The notes: generated by a model from the sequence alone, not told the origin. A stretch of DNA of 64,000 nucleotides from JADJNW01 sp964526645 (GCA_964526645.1 CAZGJN010000010.1:33339-97338); one strand, 5' to 3'. Positions 35,068 through 44,547 are shown, counted from the stretch's first letter. Numbers and translations: made by a program.

Positions 35068-35988
35068 TCAAAGCTCAAAGCATTGCCCTCTTTCTGCGAT
35101 GCGAAAACCCGCTTTTTTCAAGGCACGCCTGGCTGGATTATTTTTTTGTAAAAGCGGATTGGTATGATTAAGGTGTATAAAATGGACTTTGGCTTTTTCC
35201 GAAACAGGCAGTTTTTGGAATAAGCGCATCGTTTCTTCCACAAAAGGGTGTGAGATCTCGCTCATGTTGCGCCCGGGTATTTCTCCATTTTTGTAAAAAC
35301 TACCATCAAGCAGTGCTATATCTACTTTTTGTACTTCCGCTACGATGGCTCGATTCCAGCTATCCCACTTGTTGATATCAGGGATAAAAAGAGCTTTGCG
35401 CTTGGAAGTTTCAATTTGAAAACCAACGGTTTCTGAAAATTCGTCCCGATGAGGCACTAAAAAAGGCGTGATGCTCAATTCGTTGGTCAAAGCAACCGGC
35501 GTTTCATCGGCAAGTGGCTGGATAGCAATATTTTGTAGGGTTATCAGTTGGCTCCAGGGGCCATTTTGCTCTAAAAAAAGCTGCATCCGCGGCATGGCAT
35601 ACACCGGCACTTGCTTTGCACCCATCACCTCGCGTCCTAGATGCATCAAGCCCGTGTAGTGCCCAACGTGAGCATGTGTGAGAAAAATGCCAGCCAACGT
35701 CGTCTGGGTTGTTTTTTCCAGTACTTCCAGCTGCTCCGCGAAGTCGGGCGTAGCGTCTATCATCCAACTTTTTTTGGAAGTGGGATCAACAACAGCAATG
35801 CAAGAGACCCAATCGCCTTTTTGCTTTTTTTTGAAAAGCCGCTGACAATCCGTTCGCTGGCAGCCGGCGTGCGGATACCCTCCATCCTGTGTAATGCCCA
35901 GCACCAGCAGGTATGGCACACTGTCGGTGGCAGCTTGCCGACTCGAAAAAATTGCCAATAAGGAGGATAGAAAAATACCGATCATCAT
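35068..35988 (-). CDS. PqqB-like MBL-fold hydrolase, exported
   Basis: 306 residues. A signal-like N-terminus (MMIGIFLSSLLAIFSS) precedes LVLGITQDGGYPHAGCQR, the CxxxxC-type start of the PqqB-like metallo-beta-lactamase branch. The metal motif is FLTHAHVGHYTGL, with Gly in place of the usual Asp before the second His; VPHRDEFSETVGF and FIPDINKWD follow. PqqB itself acts in PQQ synthesis, but exported PqqB-like proteins in Bacteroidota have no known substrate. No pqqA, C, D or E gene is present, so PQQ synthesis is unlikely here. Confidence 0.85.
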   Translation of the reverse strand: MMIGIFLSSLLAIFSSRQAATDSVPYLLVLGITQDGGYPHAGCQRTDCQRLFKKKQKGDWVSCIAVVDPTSKKSWMIDATPDFAEQLEVLEKTTQTTLAGIFLTHAHVGHYTGLMHLGREVMGAKQVPVYAMPRMQLFLEQNGPWSQLITLQNIAIQPLADETPVALTNELSITPFLVPHRDEFSETVGFQIETSKRKALFIPDINKWDSWNRAIVAEVQKVDIALLDGSFYKNGEIPGRNMSEISHPFVEETMRLFQKLPVSEKAKVHFIHLNHTNPLLQKNNPARRALKKAGFRIAERGQCFEL

Positions 35989-36053
35989 GGTGTCAACACA
36001 TTTTTGAAATAATTACTTTTCAGCTTTCGCAAATCTTTCAGCTTTATCAATGC

Positions 36054-36653
36054 TCATCCGCTGTTTTGAATGTCCTTCCAGGTTTGGTATAGCACCTCTT
36101 GCTGAGGGCGATCCGCCGGAACGTCCCGCAAGGGATCACAAGGGCGAAGGCTATCGTAGCATTCTTGGGGAAGCAGCTGGTATAGTTTGGTGCCTTCCGT
36201 TTTCCAGGCGATCATTTCTTCCGTTACTGCTTTGATAATTTTGCCAGGATTGCCTACTACCAGGCTACGCGGCGGGATTTTTTCTCCTGCCTTGATAAAA
36301 CACAGGGCACCGATGATGCTCTCTTCACCGATTTCAACCTGATCCATGATCACCGAATTCATGCCTACCAACACATTTCGACCGATAGTGGCACCATGAA
36401 TGATAGCACCATGCCCGATGTGTGCAGCTTCCGAGAGCCGAACGGTCACACCCGGAAACATATGGATCGTACAATTTTCTTGCACATTACAACCATCTTC
36501 GATGATGATGCCGCCCCAATCCCCGCGAATGGCTGCTCCTGGCCCGATGTACACTCGCTGCCCGATGATCACATTGCCCGTGACTACCGCCTGCGGATGG
36601 ACAAAGGCCGATGGATGCACGATGGGCTTGAAACCCTTGAATTCATAAAACAT
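36054..36653 (-). CDS. Left-handed beta-helix (gamma-carbonic anhydrase/PaaY-like) hexapeptide protein
   Basis: 199 residues from the ATG at 36653 (MFYEFKGFKP), close to the length of E. coli PaaY. Hexapeptide repeats run from VHPSAFVHPQAVVTGNVIIG to VGMNSVIMDQVEIGEESIIG. Metal-binding His candidates appear in AHIGHGAIIHGATIG. QENCTIHMFPGVTV is typical of the gamma-class carbonic anhydrase/PaaY group. PaaY acts as a thioesterase in phenylacetate catabolism; gamma-CA homologues hydrate CO2. I cannot decide between them. A TAAGTTTG -7-like box lies 58 bp upstream (36711-36718). Confidence 0.88.
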   Translation of the reverse strand: MFYEFKGFKPIVHPSAFVHPQAVVTGNVIIGQRVYIGPGAAIRGDWGGIIIEDGCNVQENCTIHMFPGVTVRLSEAAHIGHGAIIHGATIGRNVLVGMNSVIMDQVEIGEESIIGALCFIKAGEKIPPRSLVVGNPGKIIKAVTEEMIAWKTEGTKLYQLLPQECYDSLRPCDPLRDVPADRPQQEVLYQTWKDIQNSG

Positions 36654-36710
36654 AAAGCTTTCCAATTTTGAAGCCTTAAAAATACCTGCCAACTCTAATC
36701 CTCAAACTTC

Positions 36711-36718
36711 CAAACTTA
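36711..36718 (-). promoter_or_regulatory. Candidate -7 box (TAAGTTTG) for the hexapeptide gene
   Basis: An exact match to TAnnTTTG on the minus strand, 58 bp before the ATG at 36653. No clear TTG element at the right spacing supports it. Confidence 0.3.
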
Positions 36719-36828
36719 TTTTGTTAAAGTGAAAATCTTTTGGATACAAATGTTGTTTTTGGCGTATCTTTTAATGAAAAATCTGGTTATTATTCAGAAA
36801 TCATTCCTCGTTCCTAAGCTTTATACTT

Positions 36829-37701
36829 TTGGCGCAGCACAATTGGGCATACACAAGCAGCACAGGCAGACAATACGTTGTCGGATTGTATCATGGTAAA
36901 GAATCGGGACACCTGATGGCTTACTGCAATTTGCGCATCATGCTCATCGAATTTAGCATCCTCCAGGACTATTCTTATTCTTTTTTTATCGAAGATGATT
37001 TGCTCGAAATTAAAATCGAACGCAAGGGGGAGGATTTTTGCTACTTTTTTGAAGTGAATAAAGACGTGGATACGCCTAAAAACCGAGCACGGAAAATTCA
37101 AAAAAAGAGAGAGCGTAAGCAAATGATCCTGTCTTTGAGCATCGTGGGCGTGCTGATGCTCTTTTTTTTTGGAGCCTGGTGGTACAACGAAAGCAGGATC
37201 AGCCAAAAGGATCGAGACGCATTGCAAACCAACGCCTGGCAAGCACCCGCTAAAGTTTTTTTCCAACCCGGCGATGCAGAACTGACCTATGCTTTTGTGG
37301 CGGATGGCAAAAGCTGGCAGGGCAAAACGAAATTGCCGGATGATGTGCTCTTCCTGCTGGAATCAGGCGACGAATTTATGGTTCGATATTTGTACCAAAA
37401 GCCCTGGATCCACGAAATAAATTTCTCCGAACCATCGCCCAAACAATTGAAGCACTACCGACAAAGAGCCTTCGAGCAGCACCTGCAGTTGCACCCGGAA
37501 TTGCCTGCAACGTATGTAGAATGCTTGCTAAACATCGCCTTCGAGCAGAAGGGCGCGGCTGCTTATGCCGATTTTTTCTTTCAAAATGCCACACCGGAAA
37601 ATAATCCAAATCACAATCGCAATACCTATGGGCGGCTCGTTCGGGATATTCCTTTTCAAAACAAAGTAGATGCGCAGTGCGATAAAACCAGTGGTCGTTA
37701 A
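36829..37701 (+). CDS. Single-pass membrane protein of unknown function
   Basis: 290 residues starting at TTG 36829, the only standard start before the conserved-looking HNWAYTSSTGRQYVVGLYHG. Residues 1-85 read as a compact beta-rich domain (RIMLIEFSILQD, YSFFIEDDLLEIKIE). A strongly basic segment (RARKIQKKRERKQ) precedes a membrane helix (about 100-120, LSIVGVLMLFFFGAWW). The C-terminal 170 residues would be periplasmic (KVFFQPGDAELTYAFVADGK). Similar proteins occur in Bacteroidota without assigned function. It is monocistronic between divergent and unrelated genes. Confidence 0.68.
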   Translation: MAQHNWAYTSSTGRQYVVGLYHGKESGHLMAYCNLRIMLIEFSILQDYSYSFFIEDDLLEIKIERKGEDFCYFFEVNKDVDTPKNRARKIQKKRERKQMILSLSIVGVLMLFFFGAWWYNESRISQKDRDALQTNAWQAPAKVFFQPGDAELTYAFVADGKSWQGKTKLPDDVLFLLESGDEFMVRYLYQKPWIHEINFSEPSPKQLKHYRQRAFEQHLQLHPELPATYVECLLNIAFEQKGAAAYADFFFQNATPENNPNHNRNTYGRLVRDIPFQNKVDAQCDKTSGR

Positions 37702-37783
37702 AAAATTTCAAAAAAACACCTTTTGGCAAAGCAATTCTCCGCCACAGTTGTTATTTGACTGAAAAAAAAGATAAAATTCTGTA

Positions 37784-37791
37784 TACTTTTG
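37784..37791 (+). promoter_or_regulatory. Candidate -7 box (TACTTTTG) for the E1 gene
   Basis: An exact TAnnTTTG match about 100 bp before the ATG at 37892. The nearest TTG (in TTATTTGAC) is about 26 bp upstream, longer than the usual 17-23 bp spacing. Confidence 0.35.
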
Positions 37792-37891
37792 TGACGCAAA
37801 AAGTAGTCGCTTCAAGGTGCTACTGTTTTTCACAAGATTGTCAGTTTTGCAGGTTGATGAAGAACCATCAATCCAATTAAAAACCCTAACC

Positions 37892-39967
37892 ATGCTTCGA
37901 ACTGAATCTACCATAGAGAAGGCTGTCTTTCTCCGTGCTTTTCGTTTGATGGCTACAGCCAAGGCGATGACGGAGGTGTACGAAGAAAACTTCAAATTTG
38001 TATCCAAATACGTACACGCTACTTCCCGCGGGCACGAAGCTGTTCAACTGGCGGTAGCCCTACAATTGTTGCCACAAGACTGGGTCTCACCTTATTACCG
38101 AGATGATGCGATGCTCTTGGGCATTGGCATGCGCCCTTTTGATTTGATGTTGCAGCTGATGGCTAAACGCGAGGATCCTTTCTCCGGCGGGCGAACTTAT
38201 TATGCCCACCCAAGCTTGAAAGATGCGGATAAACCCAAGATCATTCACCAATCTTCTGCTACGGGCATGCAAGCGATCCCAACAACAGGAATTGCAATGG
38301 GAATTCAATACAAGGAAATGGATGCTGCGTGGGAAGACTTCGCAACGACAGACAAGCCCCTGGTGGTTTGCTCCTTGGGGGATGCCGCAGTAACGGAAGG
38401 AGAAATTGCAGAAGCCTTCCAAATGGCTGCCTTGAAGCAATTGCCAATTTTGTATCTGGTGCAAGACAATGGCTGGGATATTTCGGCAAATGCTGTGGAA
38501 ACCAGGGCGCAAAACGCAGCGGAATACGCGCAGGGCTTCAAGGGGATTGAATCGAGAAGTATTGACGGTAGTGATTTTTTAGAATCTTACCTGACTATCA
38601 AAGCCGTCCTCCAGACGATCCGCAGGGAACGCCGCCCGTTTTTGGTACATGCCAAAGTGCCTTTGCTCAATCACCACACCTCCGGGGTGCGCAAGGAATG
38701 GTATCGCGATGATTTAGAACAACACCAGCAGCTCGATCCTTATCCGATCCTGCGCCATCAACTCCTCGAAGAGGGCATTACTGAAACGGAATTGCGACAG
38801 CTTGAAAAAGAGGCGCTTGAAACGGTTTTAGTAGATTTTGAGAAGGCAAAGCAAGCAGCAGATCCTCGCCCTGAAGACCTTTTTACACACGACTTTGCCC
38901 CAACGCCTGTCACGGAGGAACGCGGCGAACGCGCCCCCCACCATAAGCAGCCCACGGTAATGGTGGATTGCGCGCTTTTTGCTATAGAAGAAATCATGCG
39001 TCAACATCCTGAATGCCTGCTTTACGGGCAAGATGTGGGTGGGCGGCTCGGCGGTGTATTCCGCGAAGCGGCTACGCTGGCACAAAAATTTGGTGACCAT
39101 AGGGTTTTTAATACACCCATCCAGGAAGCTTTTATCATAGGTAGCACCGTGGGGATGTCCGCAGTGGGACTAAAGCCCATCGTAGAAGTGCAATTTGCCG
39201 ATTACATTTGGCCCGGTTTGAACCAATTATTTACGGAAGTCAGTCGTTCTTGTTATTTAAGCAATGGCAAATATCCTGTCAGCATGATCCTGCGCGTACC
39301 CATTGGCGCGTATGGCAGCGGCGGGCCTTACCACTCCTCCAGCGTAGAATCTGTTGTGACCAATATTCGCGGCATTAAAATTGCCTACCCCAGCAATGGC
39401 GCAGATTTGAAAGGTTTGCTCAAATCTGCATATTACGATCCGAATCCAGTTGTTGTTTTTGAGCATAAAGGCTTGTACTGGAGCAAGGTGCCCGGCACGG
39501 AAGCTGCTAAAACGATTGAACCGGATGAAGATTATATCATTCCTTTTGGCAAAGGCCGCATTGCGCTTGCTGCGAATAAAGAAAAAGTGGAGAAAGGCGA
39601 ATCTTTATTGGTGGTCACGTACGGCATGGGCGTGCATTGGGCTTTAAATGCTGCAAAGCAATTTGATGGCAGGGTTGAAATTCTTGATTTACGCACATTA
39701 TATCCACTGGATGAGGCACTTATATATGATTTATCTAAGAAACATGGTAAAATTTTAATCATAACAGAAGAGCCCGTAAATAATACTTTTGCGCAAAGCA
39801 TAGCAGCACGCATTCAGGAAAATTGTTTTGAATACTTGGACGCACCTGTGCGCACAATTGGCTCCCAAAATATGCCCGCTATTCCGCTGAACGAAACCTT
39901 AGAAAAAACAATGATTCCAAGCATTGAGAAGGTGGGAAAGGCGATGGAAAGACTGTTAAATTATTGA
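37892..39967 (+). CDS. 2-oxoacid dehydrogenase E1, fused alpha and beta subunits
   Basis: 691 residues from the ATG at 37892 (MLRTESTIEKA). The first half is the E1 alpha thiamine-diphosphate domain: YYRDDAMLLGIGM, SSATGMQAIPTTGIA and GDAAVTEGEIAEAF followed by VQDNGWDIS (the GDG-N cofactor motif with Ala in third place). The second half is the E1 beta domain (LLYGQDVGGRLGGVFR, EAFIIGSTVGMSAVG, LRVPIGAYGSGGPYHSSS, ITEEPVNNTFAQSIAARI). Fused E1 proteins of branched-chain or pyruvate-type complexes are common in Bacteroidota. E2 and E3 genes are not adjacent. Confidence 0.94.
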   Translation: MLRTESTIEKAVFLRAFRLMATAKAMTEVYEENFKFVSKYVHATSRGHEAVQLAVALQLLPQDWVSPYYRDDAMLLGIGMRPFDLMLQLMAKREDPFSGGRTYYAHPSLKDADKPKIIHQSSATGMQAIPTTGIAMGIQYKEMDAAWEDFATTDKPLVVCSLGDAAVTEGEIAEAFQMAALKQLPILYLVQDNGWDISANAVETRAQNAAEYAQGFKGIESRSIDGSDFLESYLTIKAVLQTIRRERRPFLVHAKVPLLNHHTSGVRKEWYRDDLEQHQQLDPYPILRHQLLEEGITETELRQLEKEALETVLVDFEKAKQAADPRPEDLFTHDFAPTPVTEERGERAPHHKQPTVMVDCALFAIEEIMRQHPECLLYGQDVGGRLGGVFREAATLAQKFGDHRVFNTPIQEAFIIGSTVGMSAVGLKPIVEVQFADYIWPGLNQLFTEVSRSCYLSNGKYPVSMILRVPIGAYGSGGPYHSSSVESVVTNIRGIKIAYPSNGADLKGLLKSAYYDPNPVVVFEHKGLYWSKVPGTEAAKTIEPDEDYIIPFGKGRIALAANKEKVEKGESLLVVTYGMGVHWALNAAKQFDGRVEILDLRTLYPLDEALIYDLSKKHGKILIITEEPVNNTFAQSIAARIQENCFEYLDAPVRTIGSQNMPAIPLNETLEKTMIPSIEKVGKAMERLLNY

Positions 39968-40075
39968 GATCACAGCCTAATAGCATTTTGCCGGACTAAA
40001 ATTTTTCAGGCTTCTTCTTTTTGATTACATTTGGAAGACGCTTGAAAAGTCAATTCTATTTTTAAGTCTGGCATC

Positions 40076-41530
40076 ATGAAAAGTCTGTTATTTGTATTTT
40101 ATTTACTCATTTTTAATATACTGCTGTCTATTGCACAACCGCTGCGACTCCTGCCGCAAAACCCGCATTATTTTGAATGTCAAGGAAAACCCATCATTAT
40201 TGTAGGATCGAGCGAGCATTATGGCGCATTAATGAACCTAGATTTTGATTATACCAAATATTTACAAAGTATTAAACAAGACGGATTAAATACAACACGC
40301 CTATTCATGGGCGCTTATTATGAAAAGCCTGGCGCATTTGGTATCGAAAAAAATACTTTGGCTCCTAAAGACGAAAAATTATTATTACCCTGGCAAAAAA
40401 TAAGTCATAAATATGATTTGACTAAATGGAATGAGGATTATTTTACGCGCCTCCATGATTTTATGAAAAAAGCCGATGAAAATGGCATCATTATTGAAAT
40501 TACGCTTTTTTCATCTTATTATGGGGCGGGCTGGGCGTATCATCCTTTTAATGGCAATAATAACATAAATGGAACGCCTGCGGATTTGAATGTGAATTTA
40601 GTAAATACATTGGAAAACGCTTCTATTCTTGGCTTTCAGGAAGCTTATGTAAGAAAGTTGGTAAAAGAATTAAATACTTATGATCATTTTTATTTTGAAA
40701 TTCAGAATGAACCCTGGGCGGATAGTAAAGATGCCATATTAATTTGGAATGATTTTATTGCGAAAGAAGACCTCCAACAAGCCGGAAATCACTGGAAAAA
40801 CACATTGGAAGTGCCGTCGAAAAAGTCGAGAGATTGGCATCAAGCAGTGTCTAATTGGATAGTAAAGGAAGAGCAATCCTTGCCCAAAAAACATTTAATA
40901 TCGCATAATATTGCAAATTTTAAGCAACCGATTTATGCGAGCGACCCGAACATTTCTATTTACACATTTCATTATGCGCATCCTGAAGTAGTTTCTTTAA
41001 ATTATAAGCTTAATAAAGTTATTGGCTTCAATGAAACAGGCTTTGCTGGTAAAGAAGATGAGACTTATATTCGTCAAGCCTGGCGTTTTATGATGAGCGG
41101 CGGCGGATTATTTAATCATTTGGATTATTCATTTAGTGTTGGTTATGAGGACGGTACAGATGCAAGCTATAATGCGCCCGGTGGTGGCAGCCCGACATTT
41201 AGAGCCTATTTAAAATTTTTAAAAAATTCATTGGAAAGCTTGGATTTGGCTACTTTGAAGCCCGATCATTCTTTTCTTGGTCACGTAGAAGGTGCATTTG
41301 CTTACGCCATGAAAGATAAAAAATATTATATTGTTTATTTAGAGCCGCTCACTTCGGATGTAATAAAATTAAATCTGGAGTTAAAAAAAGGAAATTATAT
41401 ATTTGAATGGTGGGATATTTATAAAAAAGAAAAAATAAAAACAGAAAATATTAAAATACCTTCAAAAGGTTCTTCTATATTGGCTCCTGCTGGTATGAAA
41501 GGTGTTTTTTTGAAAATAAAATTATTATAA
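40076..41530 (+). CDS. Secreted clan GH-A glycoside hydrolase
   Basis: 484 residues with a signal peptide ending LSIAQP. The fold is a TIM barrel of clan GH-A: the acid/base Glu is E212 in FYFEIQNEPW, and the nucleophile is probably E320 in VIGFNETGF. LNTTRLFMGAYY and HYAHPEVV are other barrel strands. A short C-terminal beta domain (KKGNYIFEWWDIYKKEKI) follows. The exact GH family is not clear; GH5-like or a related uncharacterised group is most likely. The gene is far more AT-rich than the E1 gene before it, suggesting acquisition from another source. It may act on plant or algal polysaccharides. Confidence 0.82.
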   Translation: MKSLLFVFYLLIFNILLSIAQPLRLLPQNPHYFECQGKPIIIVGSSEHYGALMNLDFDYTKYLQSIKQDGLNTTRLFMGAYYEKPGAFGIEKNTLAPKDEKLLLPWQKISHKYDLTKWNEDYFTRLHDFMKKADENGIIIEITLFSSYYGAGWAYHPFNGNNNINGTPADLNVNLVNTLENASILGFQEAYVRKLVKELNTYDHFYFEIQNEPWADSKDAILIWNDFIAKEDLQQAGNHWKNTLEVPSKKSRDWHQAVSNWIVKEEQSLPKKHLISHNIANFKQPIYASDPNISIYTFHYAHPEVVSLNYKLNKVIGFNETGFAGKEDETYIRQAWRFMMSGGGLFNHLDYSFSVGYEDGTDASYNAPGGGSPTFRAYLKFLKNSLESLDLATLKPDHSFLGHVEGAFAYAMKDKKYYIVYLEPLTSDVIKLNLELKKGNYIFEWWDIYKKEKIKTENIKIPSKGSSILAPAGMKGVFLKIKLL

Positions 41531-41583
41531 AATTACATTTACAATGAAAACATCATGCATCGAATTATTTATTTTAATCTATA

Positions 41584-41636
41584 TCAGGAGTTACACACTA
41601 AATAAAACGAGAAAAGATTAATAAGTTTGCAGTATG
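41584..41636 (+). repeat. IS-end-like repeat, left copy
   Basis: TCAGGAGTTACACACTAAAT and the 30 bases after it match the sequence at 63950-64000 in the same orientation, apart from a few substitutions and a one-base gap. Just upstream, a short ORF from an ATG at about 41544 (MKTSCIELFILIYI) runs into the repeat and ends inside it, as expected where an element has cut a gene. No transposase adjoins, so it looks like a solo element end. Confidence 0.55.
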
Positions 41637-41740
41637 GAAGTGTTGAAAAAAAATCAACAGCGAAATGCGATGTGGAAGCGGACATGATGTACGAACTGTG
41701 CGCGATATGGGTTGGAATGGCATCAAAAATGGCTGTTTCC

Positions 41741-42025
41741 TTACGATGTGGCGTCCAACCGCCCACTATCGCTAAACAAGGTAGTTTCGCCGAAAAGATT
41801 GCCCCGTTTGAATTCACCTCGTTTTACATTGCGAAGCCTCAGCAATAGTCACCCCAACACTACAATAAAAATATAGCGCTCCTGATGTTCTATGGAAAAT
41901 ACATCCCGCCCGGCTTCATATTCCCTAACTTCACAGATAGATGCAATCGACTGCTTTTTAGCCGCGGTAAATGCTTCAAAATCCTTGCAAAGAGTAAGCG
42001 CTTGTTCGATGATAATGCTGGGCAT
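41741..42025 (-). pseudogene. Decayed cyclic-nucleotide-binding (CRP-like) domain gene
   Basis: From an ATG at 42025 the frame reads MPSIIIEQALTLCKDFEAF, then EVREYEAGRDVF and RYIFIVVLG, the start of a cNMP-binding beta-roll. A TGA at 41849-41851 interrupts it, but the same frame goes on with RNVKRGEFKRGNLFGETTLF and SDSGRLDATS. This gives the GxxFGE and R-x-A-T motifs of the phosphate-binding cassette. A TAA stops it at 41741. The order and motif spacing fit a decayed domain. It lies between the lipoprotein gene at 42035 and the IS-end-like repeat. Confidence 0.7.
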
Positions 42026-42034
42026 GGCGGGATT

Positions 42035-43588
42035 TTATTCAATAATAATCCATGACACATAATTGCTTCTATTACCTTTATTATCCGTCACATATCCGCT
42101 TAGCTCATAAGATTCCCTGTCTTCCCAAGACACGCAAACTCCATAAGTGAATGATTTAGAACTTATACTTTGGTAAGGATCTGTATTTGTTAAAGCGAAA
42201 TTGAGCTCTCCATTTAAATTTCGATTATCTCTCCAAAACAACCTCATTTGAGATGGATCAGATAAAATGTTATTATCTTCATATTGATATGGGTGTGTGA
42301 AATAATAAAGTACGTCATAATTATAGCCACTAAAAAAACAAGGGGATGGTTCAGAACTAACGTAAGTAGGTTCTTTTATTTTGAGGATTTGTAATTTACA
42401 ATTTTGCTCACTTTTCCACAAATTTTGCCGTGTACCTTCAAAACTTTTGGATTCATTTATAATGTTAAAACCTAATATAGAGGCCCCAAAACTTGCCGTA
42501 AAATCTATTCCAGCATTTATTTCTGCGCATATTCTTTGCTCATTTTGATTGGCATTTGCTTTAGAAAATAATTCGATATAAGGTTCTGCTTTCAAAATAG
42601 TAGATAGAGATTTATAAAATTCAACATATATTTGCGGAATAACATATAATGTAATTTGCCCTTCGGATTGAAGATCAATAGAAGAATTTAGCGAACTATT
42701 ATTTTGGAAATTGCCAATATAATTATTGCTTCCATTAATGCGCTCTACTCCCAAGTTTGCTATTGATTTATTCACATAAGAAAGCGTGGTTTGAGTGTTG
42801 CCATCAAATTGCGCTCTCACAGAACCGATTAGCGACACACTAAGGTCCATTACAACAGGTATACCGCCTGCAATAAACTTAAATCTTTTATCAATATTAC
42901 CTAATGTTCTTTCCAATGCCATATTTATACTCCCCTGACTATTAATTAATAATATTGGATTAATTGTAAGGTTCGTGTTTTCAATAGCAATTTTTAAATA
43001 CTCAAGCTCGTGGTTATTGAAGCGCATTTGAAATTTAAAATGAGGATTAAATGAAATTCCGCCCCGTAGCTTTAAATTGGAATTGAAATCAGTATCAAAT
43101 TTATATTCAATATTATCTTTGGTTGTCACTCCATTGGATAAATCTTCATTGATCATTTCCTCACTTGAAAAATTTTTCTTTTCTCTTCTTAAATCAATGT
43201 AATCAAAATCTAAAGTTATATCCCCATTTTTAAATATGTCAGTTAAACTTGCTTCTGATGTATAAAGAGTGATAGACGATGAGGTTTTAATTATTTGATT
43301 TACCCGTCTAGCGTATCCCTCCTCTTTTCCACTCACGATGATTGAATTTGTTTTAAGATCAGGAATATTTGACCCATTCATCTGGTATTTATAAATACCT
43401 GACTTTAAATCGGCATCATTACTAATAAGTGATAAAGTCTCAAACTTATCAATGTCAATTACATTTTCTGAAACTTCAATATTATTCTCTGTTACCGGCA
43501 AATCATCGGGTTTGACTTCGTCCTTTTGACAACTTATAATTATAATTCCAATCAGGCTAATTAATATGGAGATTTTAATATTTTCCAT
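42035..43588 (-). CDS. Lipoprotein of unknown function
   Basis: 517 residues with lipobox IIISC (ISLIGIIIISCQKDE). Residues 20-150 have repeated short strands with a possible Ig-like or adhesion pattern (VSENVIDIDKFETLSLISND). The central part (about 190-390) reads as a beta-rich domain (GGISFNPHFKFQMRFNNHEL, DLSVSLIGSVRAQFDG). The C-terminus resembles a fibronectin-like stretch (YELSGYVTDNKGNRSNYVSW). I recognise no family. It is AT-rich and is the last gene of the minus-strand cluster 42035-47745, 13 bp after the gene before it. Confidence 0.7.
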   Translation of the reverse strand: MENIKISILISLIGIIIISCQKDEVKPDDLPVTENNIEVSENVIDIDKFETLSLISNDADLKSGIYKYQMNGSNIPDLKTNSIIVSGKEEGYARRVNQIIKTSSSITLYTSEASLTDIFKNGDITLDFDYIDLRREKKNFSSEEMINEDLSNGVTTKDNIEYKFDTDFNSNLKLRGGISFNPHFKFQMRFNNHELEYLKIAIENTNLTINPILLINSQGSINMALERTLGNIDKRFKFIAGGIPVVMDLSVSLIGSVRAQFDGNTQTTLSYVNKSIANLGVERINGSNNYIGNFQNNSSLNSSIDLQSEGQITLYVIPQIYVEFYKSLSTILKAEPYIELFSKANANQNEQRICAEINAGIDFTASFGASILGFNIINESKSFEGTRQNLWKSEQNCKLQILKIKEPTYVSSEPSPCFFSGYNYDVLYYFTHPYQYEDNNILSDPSQMRLFWRDNRNLNGELNFALTNTDPYQSISSKSFTYGVCVSWEDRESYELSGYVTDNKGNRSNYVSWIIIE

Positions 43589-43601
43589 AATGATGTATGC
43601 A

Positions 43602-44540
43602 TTACTTTACAATAAGGGTGTAATAAATATTATCCGGCTGGCGTGAGGCGTAAGCGCTGGCGATTTTTGCAATCGTATTCATTCTGTATTTCTCCAGTTC
43701 TACACTGTCTTTATAGACAGTCATCAAAAAGTTCCAGTTGCGTAAGGTTTCTTTATCTACTTTGTCTTCTACCTTCTTGACCAATTGTCCTGCTTCTGTA
43801 AAGCAAGGAGAAGCGGGGTCAATCGTGGTCAAATATTCCAGCGCCAATCCCCAATTTTGAGCAGCAATGGCAGCTTTTGCATTTTGAATGCCGCGCTGGC
43901 AGTTGTTTTTTTGCCATTCCAAATAGACAGCTTGTAATTCTTGTTGGGCTTTAGCATAGCAATCCTCTGCTTGCACCGGTATCTGGAAGAGTTGTGTCAA
44001 AGCCCCTCCATAATCACTGAGTTGGCGAAAGGTTTTAGCTTTAGCTAAGTACTGACTGCAATTCTTCGCATAATGCTCCAGGATGCGCTTTTTTCCTTCT
44101 TGCACAAAATCCTGAAAATTTTTTCCATCTGTTCGGATGCTGCCAATTGCCTGGCTCAGCGCGGCTTCTTTGTTATTACCACTACCGGTAATGTTTTGTG
44201 ATACAGTGGCAAAGAGTAGATCATTATTGGTTTGCTTTAGATATAGACTTAATTCTGCTTTGACAAAAAGCTTATTTTGGATGCCGCCCATTGTCTGTTC
44301 ATCATATACATTTATTTTTGGATAGACTACAAAGTCCTGCGCCCATCCTTCGGCAGCCACGCCCCCACGCGATAGGATTTGCGCCACCTTATTCCTCAAT
44401 TTTTCTTGCAGCGAAATACTCAATTTTTCAGCTTGATCTGTAAACGCAACAGATACGGCAATGCTTGAAGTAACTTCTTCATTTTGTGCAAACAGCGTGC
44501 AAGCAGCCAGCAAAAGAAAAATAAAAATTATATTTTTCAT
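43602..44540 (-). CDS. Exported protein of unknown function with helical repeats
   Basis: 312 residues with a signal peptide (FLLLAACTLFAQNEE; the Cys may allow lipidation). Residues 22-140 resemble the LpoB/CsgG-type strand-helix pattern (SIAVSVAFTDQAEKLSISL). Residues 160-260 look like TPR-type helical repeats with many Cys (YLAKAKTFRQLSDYGGAL, NAKAAIAAQNWGLALEYL). It sits between the DUF6175-like gene (7 bp away) and the lipoprotein at 42035 (13 bp away), so it is part of one operon. No function can be assigned. Confidence 0.7.
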   Translation of the reverse strand: MKNIIFIFLLLAACTLFAQNEEVTSSIAVSVAFTDQAEKLSISLQEKLRNKVAQILSRGGVAAEGWAQDFVVYPKINVYDEQTMGGIQNKLFVKAELSLYLKQTNNDLLFATVSQNITGSGNNKEAALSQAIGSIRTDGKNFQDFVQEGKKRILEHYAKNCSQYLAKAKTFRQLSDYGGALTQLFQIPVQAEDCYAKAQQELQAVYLEWQKNNCQRGIQNAKAAIAAQNWGLALEYLTTIDPASPCFTEAGQLVKKVEDKVDKETLRNWNFLMTVYKDSVELEKYRMNTIAKIASAYASRQPDNIYYTLIVK

Positions 44541-44547
44541 ATTTTTT

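Noticed and set aside
41627..41848. 73-codon plus-strand frame
   Set aside because: Antisense to the decayed cNMP-binding gene, whose conserved motifs lie on the minus strand.
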